64,000 nt of DNA from Neotamlana sargassicola (GCF_020523965.1 NZ_JAJAPX010000001.1:558001-622000), one strand, 5' to 3'. Positions 34,767 to 43,325 are shown, numbered from the stretch's first letter. Program-made: numbers and translations. The notes: generated from the sequence alone by a model not told the origin.

Positions 34767-35409
34767 TAGTGTCTTTAGAATTAGAAGTCGGTATTTCCTC
34801 TGGATTGTTTACCTTTATATTACGAATTTTATCACGCGACATGGCTTTGTAATAAGCAGCTCTACTAAGTGGTTCGTATTCTTCAACTTCACCCAAAAGC
34901 ACTAGATTATCGCTTTGGGCTTTTCGGTAGCTGTATTGAGCTAAATTACCAGTTCTAGTGCAAACCGCATGAACTTTGGTAACATACTCTGCAGTGGCCA
35001 TTAAATTAGGCATTGGCCCAAACGGATTGCCTTTAAAATCCATGTCTAAGCCAGCGACAATAACACGAATGCCTTTGTTAGCTAAATCGTTGCAAATACG
35101 CACAATTTCGTCGTCGAAAAATTGGGCTTCATCAATACCTACAACATCGCAGCCATCGGCCAGAATAGGAATATTGGCCGCGGCGGGTACAGGCGTAGAT
35201 CGAATTTCGTTAGAATCATGAGAAACCACCATTTCTTCATCATAACGTACATCAATAGCAGGTTTAAAAATTTCAACCTTTTGTTTTGCAAATTGTGCAC
35301 GTTTTAATCGGCGAATAAGCTCTTCGGTTTTACCAGAAAACATGGAACCGCAAATAACTTCAATCCAACCAAATTGTTCTTTATGATTTACTGTATTTTC
35401 AAGAAACAT
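34750..35409 (-). CDS. tdk: Thymidine kinase (type II)
   Basis: The 219-residue protein has the P-loop [17 protein letters not shown], the GIDEAQFF motif and the [21 protein letters not shown] segment. The zinc-binding cysteine set is incomplete: VCTRTG where C-x-x-C is usual, a variant that may mean the zinc ribbon is lost. It phosphorylates thymidine in salvage. It lies upstream of alr with a 17-bp overlap. A C-terminal Ser/Asp/Lys tail is likely disordered. Confidence 0.92.
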   Translation of the reverse strand: MFLENTVNHKEQFGWIEVICGSMFSGKTEELIRRLKRAQFAKQKVEIFKPAIDVRYDEEMVVSHDSNEIRSTPVPAAANIPILADGCDVVGIDEAQFFDDEIVRICNDLANKGIRVIVAGLDMDFKGNPFGPMPNLMATAEYVTKVHAVCTRTGNLAQYSYRKAQSDNLVLLGEVEEYEPLSRAAYYKAMSRDKIRNIKVNNPEEIPTSNSKDTNADSK

Positions 35410-35513
35410 TTTGTAAATTTAACACTAAAACAAATCGATTTTTCGTTTGTATAAAGGTGGCGCAAATTTATTAAAAAACAAAAACCTGTTAATAACAATT
35501 AAAAAATAAAATA

Positions 35514-36227
35514 ATGAAGAAGAAGTTAGAAGCTGAACTCATTAGCATTGCACATAAAATATTAAAACTTAAAGGAAGAGAAGATGTGAAAAAAATGCAC
35601 GAACAGGTTGCGGTGTTATATGAAAAACTTTCGGTTTTAAAATTTGCCGAAGAAAATGCCGAAGCAGGCATGCCAAGTATAGGCAGCAATTCATCGTTTT
35701 TTGGAATGTTAGACAGCGCTTTTAACAACAAAATAAGCGATAGCATTGAGGTTGAAGATAAGGTTTACATAAAACTGGAAGACGAAGAAGATAATAAAGA
35801 TGATATTATGGAGCACGCCATACACAAAATAAAAGATATGGCAACGCTAATGCCAGATAAAATAGATGAACCTCTTGCAAAACCAGACTTCGACGAAATT
35901 ACAGCAGGTTTTAAAGAAACCCCAGTTTTCGAACCAGTAGCAAAAGCAACAAGTAGTGTTTCATTTGAAAAAAAATCGTTAAACGATAAATTAAACATTA
36001 ATAAATTAAACATAGGTTTAAACGATAAAATAGCCTTTATAAACAAACTATTTAACGGTAAAAGTGAAGATTACGATCGGGTAATTTCTCAATTAAACAC
36101 CACCGAAACCTTTACAGAAGCCCAACAGTTTATTACAACAATGATAAAGCCAGATTACAATAATTGGCAGGGAAAAGAAGAGTTTGAAGATCGTTTTTTA
36201 GAAATAATAGAAGCTAAGTTTAATTAA
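35514..36227 (+). CDS. Conserved Bacteroidota protein of unknown function
   Basis: The 237-residue soluble, acidic protein has no signal peptide or membrane segment. The N-terminal about 60 residues are helical and likely coiled coil (LEAELISIAHKILKLKGRED), the middle is disordered and acidic, and the C-terminal about 80 residues form a compact helical domain (LNDKIAFINKLFNG, F-x-x-A-x-x-F-I). I recall similar proteins beside tdk/rsmI in Flavobacteriaceae but no function is known. The next gene, rsmI, is 178 bp away. Single transcription unit likely. Confidence 0.7.
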   Translation: MKKKLEAELISIAHKILKLKGREDVKKMHEQVAVLYEKLSVLKFAEENAEAGMPSIGSNSSFFGMLDSAFNNKISDSIEVEDKVYIKLEDEEDNKDDIMEHAIHKIKDMATLMPDKIDEPLAKPDFDEITAGFKETPVFEPVAKATSSVSFEKKSLNDKLNINKLNIGLNDKIAFINKLFNGKSEDYDRVISQLNTTETFTEAQQFITTMIKPDYNNWQGKEEFEDRFLEIIEAKFN

Positions 36228-36233
36228 TTTTTT

Positions 36234-36290
36234 GGGTGTTACCACGCTTTAAACGCTATCGCGAGCGCGGTCGTGCTTTCCGTTATATCT
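36234..36290. repeat. Flavobacterial GC-rich intergenic repeat, copy 1 (degenerate)
   Basis: GGGTGTTACCAC followed 23 bases later by GGTCGTGCTTTC matches the reverse complement of the repeat at 39736-39811 (GGGCGTTACCAC, GGTCGGGCTTTC). It stands out by GC content and lies between convergently spaced housekeeping genes. Confidence 0.45.
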
Positions 36291-36307
36291 TTTTTTATTA
36301 TTTGTAA

Positions 36308-36315
36308 TACATTTG
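36308..36315 (+). promoter_or_regulatory. Candidate -7 box upstream of rsmI
   Basis: TACATTTG matches TAnnTTTG, 91 bp before the rsmI ATG. Confidence 0.4.
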
Positions 36316-36405
36316 CGCTTATAAGCATTATTCTATGTTCTATTTTTTTTAAATACAATTAAAGCTTATTTAATAAAAAAAGGATGCCACTACAATCACT
36401 AACAC

Positions 36406-37077
36406 ATGAGTAAACTGTACATTGTGCCTACACCCATAGGTAATTTAAAAGATATTACCTTTAGAGCCATAGAGGTTTTAAAAGAAGCCGATTTAATACT
36501 TGCCGAAGATACCAGAACTTCAGGTAAACTCCTAAAGCATTTCGAAATTTCAACTCATATGCAATCACATCACATGCATAATGAGCATAAAACGGTTGAA
36601 AATATTATTCAAAAACTAAAAACAGGAACAACCATTGCTTTAATTAGCGATGCCGGAACACCGTGTATTTCCGATCCTGGTTTTTTACTTTCAAGAGCAT
36701 GTATAGAAAATAATATAGATATTGAGTGCTTACCCGGAGCAACAGCATTTGTGCCAGCTCTTGTAAATAGTGGTTTACCAAACGACAAATTTATTTTTGA
36801 AGGCTTTTTACCAGTAAAAAAAGGAAGGCAAACGCGTTTAAATTTACTAGCCGAAGAAACACGAACCATGATATTTTACGAAAGCCCACATAAATTAATA
36901 AAAACGCTTGGGCATTTTTGCGAATATTTTGGCGAAGATAGGCAAGTTTCTGTATCTCGCGAGCTTACAAAAATGTTTGAAGAAACCATACGTGGCACAG
37001 CAAAAGAAGTTTTAGAGTTTTATACTAACAAGCCGCCTAAAGGAGAAATTGTTATTATTGCAGCTGGAAAAAAATAA
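36406..37077 (+). CDS. rsmI: 16S rRNA (cytidine-2-O)-methyltransferase RsmI
   Basis: The 223-residue protein starts LYIVPTPIGNLKDITFRA and contains EDTRTSGKLL, SDAGTPCISDPG and the C-terminal KPPKGEIVI segment, all typical of the tetrapyrrole-methylase-fold RsmI, which methylates C1402 of 16S rRNA. It is slightly shorter than the E. coli protein because it lacks the C-terminal extension. It precedes the HopJ-family gene by 18 bp. Confidence 0.95.
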   Translation: MSKLYIVPTPIGNLKDITFRAIEVLKEADLILAEDTRTSGKLLKHFEISTHMQSHHMHNEHKTVENIIQKLKTGTTIALISDAGTPCISDPGFLLSRACIENNIDIECLPGATAFVPALVNSGLPNDKFIFEGFLPVKKGRQTRLNLLAEETRTMIFYESPHKLIKTLGHFCEYFGEDRQVSVSRELTKMFEETIRGTAKEVLEFYTNKPPKGEIVIIAAGKK

Positions 37078-37095
37078 TTAAACATTTAAATTGTA

Positions 37096-37440
37096 ATGAA
37101 AATAGAGACTTTTAAAACGAAACTAAAAAACAATCCAGAAGCTATCGATTTTTCTGAAACCATGGAAACTATCGAGGCTAACTATAATTTTACACCAACA
37201 GCTTTTATAAACGGAGATTTACAAAACGAAGAAGGGCAAAACTCTGGGTCTTGTAAATTATTTGCTTTTGCAAAAGCACAAGAGTTAACTAAAGCAGAAA
37301 CTTTAGCCTGTTTTGGTAAATATTATTTCGATGAGGTTTTAAATGACCCAACAGGAACTGGGCACCAAAATATTAGAAATTTTATGAAAACCGGATTTGA
37401 AGGTTTAGTTTTTAAAGTAGAAGCTTTAGTAGAAAAGTAA
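37096..37440 (+). CDS. HopJ-family protein
   Basis: The 114-residue protein matches the HopJ type III effector family (FSETMETIEANYNFTPTAF, N-G-x-x-x-N-xxQNSGSCKLFAFA, CFGKYYFDEVL, G-T-G-H-Q-N-I-R-N-F). In Bacteroidota these are ordinary cytosolic proteins: no type III secretion system is present here, so the effector name is historical. Function unknown. Probably cotranscribed with rsmI. Confidence 0.85.
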   Translation: MKIETFKTKLKNNPEAIDFSETMETIEANYNFTPTAFINGDLQNEEGQNSGSCKLFAFAKAQELTKAETLACFGKYYFDEVLNDPTGTGHQNIRNFMKTGFEGLVFKVEALVEK

Positions 37441-37561
37441 AATGCTTTTTTAACTTGTAATTGTAAATCATTTTTACTTCTCCTAAAAAATCATCCTCTC
37501 ATTTTATGTTTTTTATAAAATTTTCATCGTCTTTTAATAATCCTTTTAGGTAATTATTAAT

Positions 37562-38140
37562 ATGCAAACGCTTTTAAAAAACATAAAATCCTGCACAATT
37601 TGCGAACCAAATTTATTACTAGGAGCAAGACCCGTTGTAATTGCACATCCAGAATCTAAAATTGTAATTATTGGGCAGGCTCCTGGCACAAAAGTACACG
37701 CCTCTGGCATTCCCTGGGACGATGCCAGTGGTAAGCAATTACGAAAATGGTTAAATGTTAGTACCGACAAATTTTACAATCCCGAAAATTTTGCGATCAT
37801 ACCTATGGGTTTTTGCTACCCCGGAAAAGGAAAAACTGGCGATTTACCGCCGCGTCCAGAATGTGCTCCAAAATGGCACGAATTACTTTTTAACGAGCTA
37901 AACAAGGTAGAACTTGTGCTATTAATTGGTATGTATGCTCAAAATTACTACTTGGGTAAATCGGCAAAAAAAACACTTACCGAAACGGTTAAAAACTACA
38001 ACCATTATTTACCTAAATTTTTTCCATTACCGCACCCATCTCCAAGAAACCGATTTTGGCTAACCAAAAACCCTTGGTTTGAAACCAATACTATTCCCGT
38101 TTTGCAACAACTTGTTAAACATATAATTTACAATAGTTAA
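37562..38140 (+). CDS. Uracil-DNA glycosylase family protein
   Basis: The 192-residue protein has the glycosylase fold motifs IIGQAPGTKVHASGIPWDD (about 38-56) and PLPHPSPRN (about 163-171), with cysteines CTIC near residue 11 and further cysteines in the middle. Motif 1 GQAPG is of the family 4/5 or SAUDG-like kind. It may remove uracil or another base from DNA, though some members act elsewhere. It stands alone after a 121-bp gap. Confidence 0.85.
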   Translation: MQTLLKNIKSCTICEPNLLLGARPVVIAHPESKIVIIGQAPGTKVHASGIPWDDASGKQLRKWLNVSTDKFYNPENFAIIPMGFCYPGKGKTGDLPPRPECAPKWHELLFNELNKVELVLLIGMYAQNYYLGKSAKKTLTETVKNYNHYLPKFFPLPHPSPRNRFWLTKNPWFETNTIPVLQQLVKHIIYNS

Positions 38141-38214
38141 ATTGTTTTTAAGGCCTTTAAAAAACAACTTAAAAGAGACGTATTTTTAGCTCTATAAATA
38201 AAAAAACTATTACC

Positions 38215-38222
38215 TATATTTG
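38215..38222 (+). promoter_or_regulatory. -7 box of the peptidoglycan-binding gene
   Basis: TATATTTG is a perfect TAnnTTTG box. It overlaps an in-frame ATG at 38220, so that ATG is upstream of the transcript and the start at 38241 is preferred. Confidence 0.6.
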
Positions 38223-38240
38223 TGTATAAAGCATAGGCAA

Positions 38241-38903
38241 ATGAAAAAAATTCTTATCACCATTCTTGTAGTTATTATCGCAATTTTTGGGTATAACGAA
38301 TACAAGGATTACAAGAGGTTTCATCCTAAAACGTCCAACTACAAAACCAGTGAAAACATAGATTTAGATTATTACAATAAAACTATAGTTCACAATTATT
38401 TTAATGCAGTTGAAAACCTAAACGGATATGTTTTAATGCAATGGAGTGCTAACGAAATAGATGTTAAATCTCCTGAAAACGACAATAAAGAAACAGAATA
38501 TGCAGTAAACCAATACCGCGAAAAACTTGCAAAAGTTAAATATTTCGAAGCCCTATTGAAGCAGTCTAAAAAATTAAAAAATCAAGGTTTTAATAATGCG
38601 GATGTTCAGAATTTTGAATTGAAAGGCTTATCTGTTGAGGCTTACAATAAAAAATTAAATGCCGAAAAATATAAAAATCGGTTAATGTCCAGTATTCCTA
38701 AAGAAAACCTTAATTATGGTGGTGGCGGAAACGCCTTTGTTTATGAAGTACAAAAATTACTAGTAAAAAAAGGGTATAACATACCTTTAGATGGAATTTT
38801 TAAATCGGAAACTAGAAATGCTATTATAGATTTCGAAACGAAACATAATTTGTTTCCCGACGGCCAAATAGATGAATATACTCTTGAAGCTTTGTTGGAG
38901 TAA
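38241..38903 (+). CDS. Membrane-anchored peptidoglycan-binding domain protein
   Basis: I start at ATG 38241 (MKKILITILVVIIAIFGYNEY) because the earlier in-frame ATG at 38220 falls inside the promoter -7 box. The 220-residue protein has one N-terminal membrane anchor (about 3-20), a helical middle and a C-terminal PGBD domain (about 165-220: VYEVQKLLVKKGYNIPLDGIF, then TRNAIIDFETKHNL). It probably holds the inner membrane to cell wall or supports a wall enzyme; no catalytic domain is visible. Confidence 0.8.
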   Translation: MKKILITILVVIIAIFGYNEYKDYKRFHPKTSNYKTSENIDLDYYNKTIVHNYFNAVENLNGYVLMQWSANEIDVKSPENDNKETEYAVNQYREKLAKVKYFEALLKQSKKLKNQGFNNADVQNFELKGLSVEAYNKKLNAEKYKNRLMSSIPKENLNYGGGGNAFVYEVQKLLVKKGYNIPLDGIFKSETRNAIIDFETKHNLFPDGQIDEYTLEALLE

Positions 38904-38924
38904 TTTTGTTCTATTAAAAGAATA

Positions 38925-39680
38925 TTACTCGTATTTATTTAATTGAAATGTTTTTCCATCAAAAACGCCGTAGGTATAATAAATAATCCAATCGCCTAGA
39001 TTTATGTATTTTGATTTGTCTTCAATAGAAATTTCTAGCGGCAAATGCCTGTGTCCAAACACATAGTAATCGCGATGTTTTTGGCTTTCTTTGCGCTTGC
39101 AATATTGCACGAGCCATTCGTTATCTTCTCCTAAAAATTTAGCATCCTCGTCGCCCGAAATCATTTTATTCTCTACCGATAAATATTGAGCTAGTTTTAC
39201 GCCAATATCGGGGTGCAACCACCTAAACAACCACTTACAAAACGGATTGGTAAACACTTTTTTCATGCGTTTGTAACCTTTATCGCCAGGGCCTAAACCA
39301 TCGCCATGTCCTATAAAAAAAGTGGTGTTATTAAAAGTGAATTCTTTGGGTTTGTGGTAAACAGGAATGTTTAATTCTTCTTCAAAATAGCCATTCATCC
39401 ATAAATCGTGGTTACCAACAAAGTAATAAATTGGAATTCCAGAATCGGAAATTTCGGCAAGTTTGCCTAAAGTTCTTGTAAAGCCTTTTGGTACAACGGT
39501 TTTATAATCGAACCAAAAATCGAATAAATCGCCTAAAAGGAAAATAGCTGCCGCATCTTGTTTTATTTCGTCTAACCAGGCTACAAACTTTTTTTCGCGT
39601 GGTCGCGAGGCTTCTTTTGTTGGTGCGCCTAAGTGATTATCGGAAGCGAAATATATTTTTTTTCCTTCGGGTATTTGCAT
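38925..39680 (-). CDS. lpxH: UDP-2,3-diacylglucosamine diphosphatase LpxH
   Basis: The 251-residue metallophosphatase has the metal motifs FASDNHLG, LLGDLFDFW, VGNHDLWM, IGHGDGLGPGDKGYK and FGHRHLP. It hydrolyses UDP-diacylglucosamine in lipid A synthesis at the inner membrane. The middle segment KVFTNPFCKWLFRWLHPDIG is the hydrophobic insertion typical of LpxH. Transcribed on the minus strand, followed by the intergenic repeat at 39736. Confidence 0.92.
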   Translation of the reverse strand: MQIPEGKKIYFASDNHLGAPTKEASRPREKKFVAWLDEIKQDAAAIFLLGDLFDFWFDYKTVVPKGFTRTLGKLAEISDSGIPIYYFVGNHDLWMNGYFEEELNIPVYHKPKEFTFNNTTFFIGHGDGLGPGDKGYKRMKKVFTNPFCKWLFRWLHPDIGVKLAQYLSVENKMISGDEDAKFLGEDNEWLVQYCKRKESQKHRDYYVFGHRHLPLEISIEDKSKYINLGDWIIYYTYGVFDGKTFQLNKYE

Positions 39681-39735
39681 GTTATAAATATAGCTTTTTT
39701 TGAGTTTTGGCTTTTTTTAACTACCTGCTAGTTTT

Positions 39736-39811
39736 GCGTTAGGGATTGAGCAATTGTTGGAGCTCCTTGAAAAGAGCGACTTGCGAAAGCCCGACCCTTG
39801 TGGTAACGCCC
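39736..39811. repeat. Flavobacterial GC-rich intergenic repeat, copy 2
   Basis: GCGTTAGGG at one end and GGTAACGCC at the other form an inverted repeat around a GC-rich core with AAGCCCGACCC. The family is common between genes in Flavobacteriaceae by my recall. Its end overlaps the queD stop codon at 39811. A degenerate copy lies at 36234. Confidence 0.6.
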
Positions 39812-40266
39812 TAAATATTATCGTAAGCAAACCACTCGGCATACGAGGTGTCTGTTTCTTGCAACTTTAACGAATGTAAACTAATGTGCTTTGGTAGGCG
39901 CTTTTTTATTTTATTTGCAAAATCGATAACCATCATTTCGCTTGTGGGTTGGTAATCGACAAGTAGTACGTTGTGGCCGCGGTCTTTTAATTCTTTTGCA
40001 AGCTCTACATGTGGCGTGTTTTGGTTAAAAACGGTGGCATGATCGAACACATCAACGATTTCTTCTTTTACAATTTTTTTAAGGTCACCAAAGTCTATTA
40101 CCATACCAAATTTTACATTGTTAGGATCTGAAATTGGAGTGCCAATAACGGTTACGGAAAGTTTATAACTATGACCGTGAACGTTTTTGCATTTACCATC
40201 GTAACCGTAAAGGGCGTGACCGGTCTCGAACGAAAATTGTTTGGTAATACGAATATGGTTGTTCAT
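39811..40266 (-). CDS. queD: 6-carboxytetrahydropterin synthase / 6-pyruvoyl-tetrahydropterin synthase QueD
   Basis: The 151-residue protein has the zinc histidines and cysteine in FETGHALYGYDGKCKNVHGHSY, the GMVIDFGDLK motif and the PTSEMMVIDFA glutamate segment. It makes carboxytetrahydropterin for queuosine, or acts in tetrahydrobiopterin-like pathways. No other que genes are near. The stop codon lies in the GC-rich repeat. Confidence 0.9.
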   Translation of the reverse strand: MNNHIRITKQFSFETGHALYGYDGKCKNVHGHSYKLSVTVIGTPISDPNNVKFGMVIDFGDLKKIVKEEIVDVFDHATVFNQNTPHVELAKELKDRGHNVLLVDYQPTSEMMVIDFANKIKKRLPKHISLHSLKLQETDTSYAEWFAYDNI

Positions 40267-40333
40267 GATATTGCTTAGAAAATATAATTTGTCACAAAGA
40301 TATTCATTTTGTTTTACGAATCGATTTTTAGAT

Positions 40334-40341
40334 TACATTTG
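40334..40341 (+). promoter_or_regulatory. -7 box of the 2OG oxygenase gene
   Basis: TACATTTG, 45 bp before the ATG at 40386. Confidence 0.45.
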
Positions 40342-40385
40342 CGCACTTTTATCCGCGGTGGATAGATTTATATTTCTATTTGCTT

Positions 40386-41015
40386 ATGAGCCATTTGTTT
40401 GAGGCTATTGATTTTGTTGAAAATTCGCTTTATGAAAAAATAATTGAGGATTTAGCGAAGCAACAATATTGTATTGTTGAGGATTTTTTCTCGAACAATG
40501 AAGTTGAATTACTTAGAGATTCACTTTTAAAACGAAAAACAGAAGACGATTTTAAAAAAGCGGCCATTGGAAATCGAACGAATGAAAACATTATAAAATC
40601 GATTCGTGGTGATTTAATTTTTTGGATTGATGAGCTTATGGCTAATGCTGCCGAAGGCTTGTTTTTTGCTAAAATTAATGATTTGATTGGGTATTTAAAC
40701 CGTACGTGTTTTTTAGGCGTGTTGTTTAAAGAATTTCATTATGCTATTTATCCTAAAGGCACGTTTTACAAACGCCATATTGATACTTTCCAGAATGATG
40801 ATAGGCGTAAACTTTCGTTTGTGTGTTATTTAAACGAAGATGGTTGGTTGCCCGAAAATGGTGGCGAATTGGTGCTCTATTTAAAAAATGAAGAAAAAAC
40901 TATTTATCCGTTTCCTGGGCGCGTGGTTATTTTTGAAAGCCAAATTATTGAACACGAGGTTAAGCCTGTAAATACACAACGTTTTAGTATTACGGGTTGG
41001 CTAAAAACGCGATAA
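40386..41015 (+). CDS. 2-oxoglutarate/Fe(II) dioxygenase, prolyl 4-hydroxylase-like
   Basis: I choose ATG 40386 over an in-frame TTG at 40380. The about 209-residue protein has the iron ligands in HIDTFQNDDRRKLSFVCYLN (His-x-Asp) and a later His in EHEVKPV, with R in NTQRFSITGWL to bind 2-oxoglutarate. It resembles SM-20/EGL-9-like prolyl hydroxylases found as single enzymes in many bacteria. Substrate unknown; elongation factor Tu is one target reported for related enzymes. Confidence 0.85.
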   Translation: MSHLFEAIDFVENSLYEKIIEDLAKQQYCIVEDFFSNNEVELLRDSLLKRKTEDDFKKAAIGNRTNENIIKSIRGDLIFWIDELMANAAEGLFFAKINDLIGYLNRTCFLGVLFKEFHYAIYPKGTFYKRHIDTFQNDDRRKLSFVCYLNEDGWLPENGGELVLYLKNEEKTIYPFPGRVVIFESQIIEHEVKPVNTQRFSITGWLKTR

Positions 41016-41016
41016 T

Positions 41017-41115
41017 TTAGCGTTTTCTTATGCGGTTTACTATATAAACTATTATTAAAATTAATGCTAAAAGTAGAAATAAGCCATTACCACTTATAAA
41101 AGACATGAAATCCAT
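41017..41115 (-). CDS. Possible 32-residue single-helix membrane peptide
   Basis: A short frame from ATG 41115 to TAA 41017 encodes a peptide with one hydrophobic helix (NGLFLLLALILIIVYIV) and a basic end (NRIRKR), positive-inside. It lies 21 bp after the MATE gene on the same strand and does not overlap another gene. Small size and no clear start signal keep confidence low. Confidence 0.35.
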   Translation of the reverse strand: MDFMSFISGNGLFLLLALILIIVYIVNRIRKR

Positions 41116-41136
41116 AGGTTTGTTTTTTGAGTAAAT

Positions 41137-42471
41137 TTAATTGTTTTTAGCAAGTGGCAAAAATAGTTGTCTAAATTTAACTATTAAGGGTAAGCCACGT
41201 GCTATAATCCAAATGGTTAGCGCTATAAAAATGGCATAAAGCTTAAAGTTGAAATAATCTAGTAAAAAAAGTATAGGTAAAAACACTAAAAAGGTTGCGC
41301 ATAAAAGCACATTGCGAAGGTATTTCATTTTACCAAGGCCTTTAAACATGCCATCAAAAATAAAAGCTAATGCGCATAAAGGCTGCATAATTAGTATTAC
41401 AAAGAAAATAGAGTAAAATGCTTGTAAAACTTGGGTTTCGTTTGTAAAAATTCTTCCGATAGGATAATATAAAATAGCACCAATAATAGCGGTGGTAAAT
41501 CCTAAAATTACACCATATTTTATGAGTTTATTACTTAATTTAATAAGTAAATTATATTGTTTGGCGCCATACAATTTACCCGATAATATGTTTCCGGCGC
41601 TGGCGTAACCATCTATAATAAAAGCACCTAAAAACCATAAGTTTATGGCAATAGTATAAGCCGCTATATAATTAGCGCCGTAACTTGTTGCGTAGGAACT
41701 TGCAAAATATAGCGTAACGTTTAAAGCTACTGTTCTAATAAACAAATTTAAAACCATTAATAAAAAACGGTTTATTTCTTTGTTAAAAGGAAAGTTTATT
41801 TTTAAAGTTATTGGTGTTTTTGTTAGTAAAAAGTAAGCCGATAATAATGCCATAATTATTTGAGCAATAATGCTGGCATAAGCTGCACCATTTACATACA
41901 TTGGGCTAATATAATTGGGTATTCCGTAAACTAAAATAAAGTCTAAAACTATATTTAAGGCAGCACCAATTATGGCTATTATCATAGGGTAAAACGTGTT
42001 TTGTAAACCACGAAAAGCCCCAAAAACAGCCATTGTAAAAAGTGTAAATGGAAAACCGAAAACTCGTATACGATAATAGTCTATACAATACTCTAAAATT
42101 AAATTACTGGCATTATAAAGCTTAAAAATACTTCTAGCAAATGGGTATGTACCAATAATAATTAAAACACTTATTGAGGTAACTATAAAAATGGCTTGTG
42201 CTGGTAAGCTGGTAATTTCGTTTAATTTATTTGCACCAACATATTGAGATACAATAGAAGAAATAGCGCTACGCGTTTGCCCTAAAACCCATATAAGCAT
42301 AGATAAAAATGTTGTTACTATACCAACGGCTGCTAACGATTCGGTTGCGTTTTCTGAAATATTTCCAACTACAGCAGCATCGGTTAAAGACAAAATAGGT
42401 TCTGAAACACCCGCAATTAATGCAGGAATTGCTAGTTTGTTTATATGTTTAAAACTTATATCTGCGCTCAC
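41137..42471 (-). CDS. MATE-family efflux transporter
   Basis: The 444-residue protein has about 12 membrane segments in two halves and the MATE N-terminal segment INKLAIPALIAGVSEPILSLTDAAVVGNIS, with GAFRGLQNT and FDGMFKGLGKMKY in the half repeats. It likely exports drugs or cationic metabolites using a sodium or proton gradient. Its start overlaps the end of the GNAT gene by four bases. Confidence 0.92.
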   Translation of the reverse strand: MSADISFKHINKLAIPALIAGVSEPILSLTDAAVVGNISENATESLAAVGIVTTFLSMLIWVLGQTRSAISSIVSQYVGANKLNEITSLPAQAIFIVTSISVLIIIGTYPFARSIFKLYNASNLILEYCIDYYRIRVFGFPFTLFTMAVFGAFRGLQNTFYPMIIAIIGAALNIVLDFILVYGIPNYISPMYVNGAAYASIIAQIIMALLSAYFLLTKTPITLKINFPFNKEINRFLLMVLNLFIRTVALNVTLYFASSYATSYGANYIAAYTIAINLWFLGAFIIDGYASAGNILSGKLYGAKQYNLLIKLSNKLIKYGVILGFTTAIIGAILYYPIGRIFTNETQVLQAFYSIFFVILIMQPLCALAFIFDGMFKGLGKMKYLRNVLLCATFLVFLPILFLLDYFNFKLYAIFIALTIWIIARGLPLIVKFRQLFLPLAKNN

Positions 42472-42968
42472 AATACTAGTTCGAAACAGTGAAACGGAAA
42501 TTCACTTTGTTTAGGGAAAAAGATATCACCCAAGCGCTGGTAACCTCTGGTTTCGTAGAATTTTACATTTCTTGGATTTTGTGAAAAGGTATCTAATCTT
42601 ACCGAAGCAAAATGATTAGTTTTCGCATAGTTTTCAGCAAAATTCATAAGTTTTTGAGCATAACCTTTTCCTTGAGCTTCTGGATGGACGGCTAAACGGT
42701 GGATATAAATGTTGTTTTTATTTGCAGTAAGCCATTTAATTGGCATGTATTCTTCATCCATAAGTGTTGAAATAGTTATACATCCCATAACTTTATTGTC
42801 TATTTCTAAAACATAAAGTTCGTCGCGATTAAAATCGTTTAAAAATGGTTTTTTACTAGGATAAAACTCGTTCCACTGGAAAATATTTTGTGCAATCATG
42901 TTGGCTGCACATGCTTTTGTAATTTCTAATAACCTATCAATATCTGTAACTTTTGCTTTTCTAATCAT
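42468..42968 (-). CDS. GNAT-family N-acetyltransferase
   Basis: The 166-residue protein has the acetyl-CoA loop HRLAVHPEAQGKGYAQKLM (R/Q-x-x-G-x-G/A near 112) and the C-terminal FYETRGYQRLGD. Substrate unknown. Its stop overlaps the MATE start (ATGA type, four bases), so the two are translationally coupled and may act on the same compound. Confidence 0.9.
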   Translation of the reverse strand: MIRKAKVTDIDRLLEITKACAANMIAQNIFQWNEFYPSKKPFLNDFNRDELYVLEIDNKVMGCITISTLMDEEYMPIKWLTANKNNIYIHRLAVHPEAQGKGYAQKLMNFAENYAKTNHFASVRLDTFSQNPRNVKFYETRGYQRLGDIFFPKQSEFPFHCFELVL

Positions 42969-43048
42969 GAAAAATGTTTACATTTACAGCAAATTTATTT
43001 TAATTTTTCTGTTTGCTAACAGAAGTTAAAACAAATATATGTTAAAAT

Positions 43049-43122
43049 GGGGATGTAGCTCAGTTGGCTAGAGTGCTTGACTGGCAGTCAAGAGGTCACG
43101 GGTTCGAATCCCGTCTTCTCCA
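43049..43122 (+). tRNA. tRNA-Ala (anticodon GGC)
   Basis: A full cloverleaf can be drawn: acceptor GGGGATG/CTTCTCC with the G3-T70 wobble pair that marks alanine tRNA, D arm GCTC, anticodon stem CTTGA/TCAAG with loop CTGGCAG (anticodon GGC), T arm ACGGG-TTCGAAT-CCCGT and discriminator A. One T-T mismatch is in the acceptor stem. CCA is not encoded. Its 3-prime 14-15 bases are the left attachment site of the integrative element. Confidence 0.95.
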
Positions 43123-43123
43123 C
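43109..43123 (+). other. attL: left attachment repeat in the tRNA 3-prime end
   Basis: TCCCGTCTTCTCCAC covers part of the T arm and acceptor end of tRNA-Ala and recurs exactly at 50066-50080. Confidence 0.9.
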
Positions 43124-43129
43124 AATATA

Positions 43130-43168
43130 AAATCCTAACTATCTGTTAATTAAATGTTTAGGATTTTT
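43130..43168 (+). terminator. Terminator supplied by the element to the tRNA
   Basis: AAATCCTAA pairs with TTAGGATTT, followed by a T run. It lies 7 bp after the attachment site, inside the element, and ends the tRNA transcript after integration. Confidence 0.7.
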
Positions 43169-43180
43169 TGTTTTGGTGTT

Positions 43181-43201
43181 TGTCCGTAATATGTACCGAA
43201 A
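43181..43201 (+). repeat. Left arm-type repeat
   Basis: The 21 bases TGTCCGTAAT-A-TGTACCGAAA match 49906-49926 except one base. It is 58 bp inside attL. A role as an integrase arm site is inferred. Confidence 0.6.
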
Positions 43202-43245
43202 CGAAGCAAAAACGAGTTTTTTTAACCAGTATTAAAACAAATTAT

Positions 43246-43253
43246 TACCTTTG
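43246..43253 (+). promoter_or_regulatory. Candidate plus-strand -7 box inside the element
   Basis: TACCTTTG fits TAnnTTTG. No plus-strand gene follows; a terminator hairpin begins 41 bp downstream. See findings. Confidence 0.3.
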
Positions 43254-43293
43254 GTATATCTTACCGACTTAAGGTAAAATTTGAACACATAAA

Positions 43294-43323
43294 AACGCTA
43301 GACTTTTAATTAAGTGTAGCGTT
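43294..43323. terminator. Bidirectional terminator at the element left end
   Basis: AACGCTA pairs with TAGCGTT and both flanks are A/T runs. It ends the duplicated-domain gene on the minus strand. Confidence 0.75.
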
Positions 43324-43325
43324 TT

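Noticed and set aside
37096-37440. Type III secretion effector
   Set aside because: HopJ family members are widespread in non-pathogens and no secretion system is visible.
43049-43122. tRNA considered as glycine tRNA because GCC/GGC can be confused
   Set aside because: The seven-base loop CTGGCAG places GGC at the anticodon, and the G3-T70 pair fits alanine.
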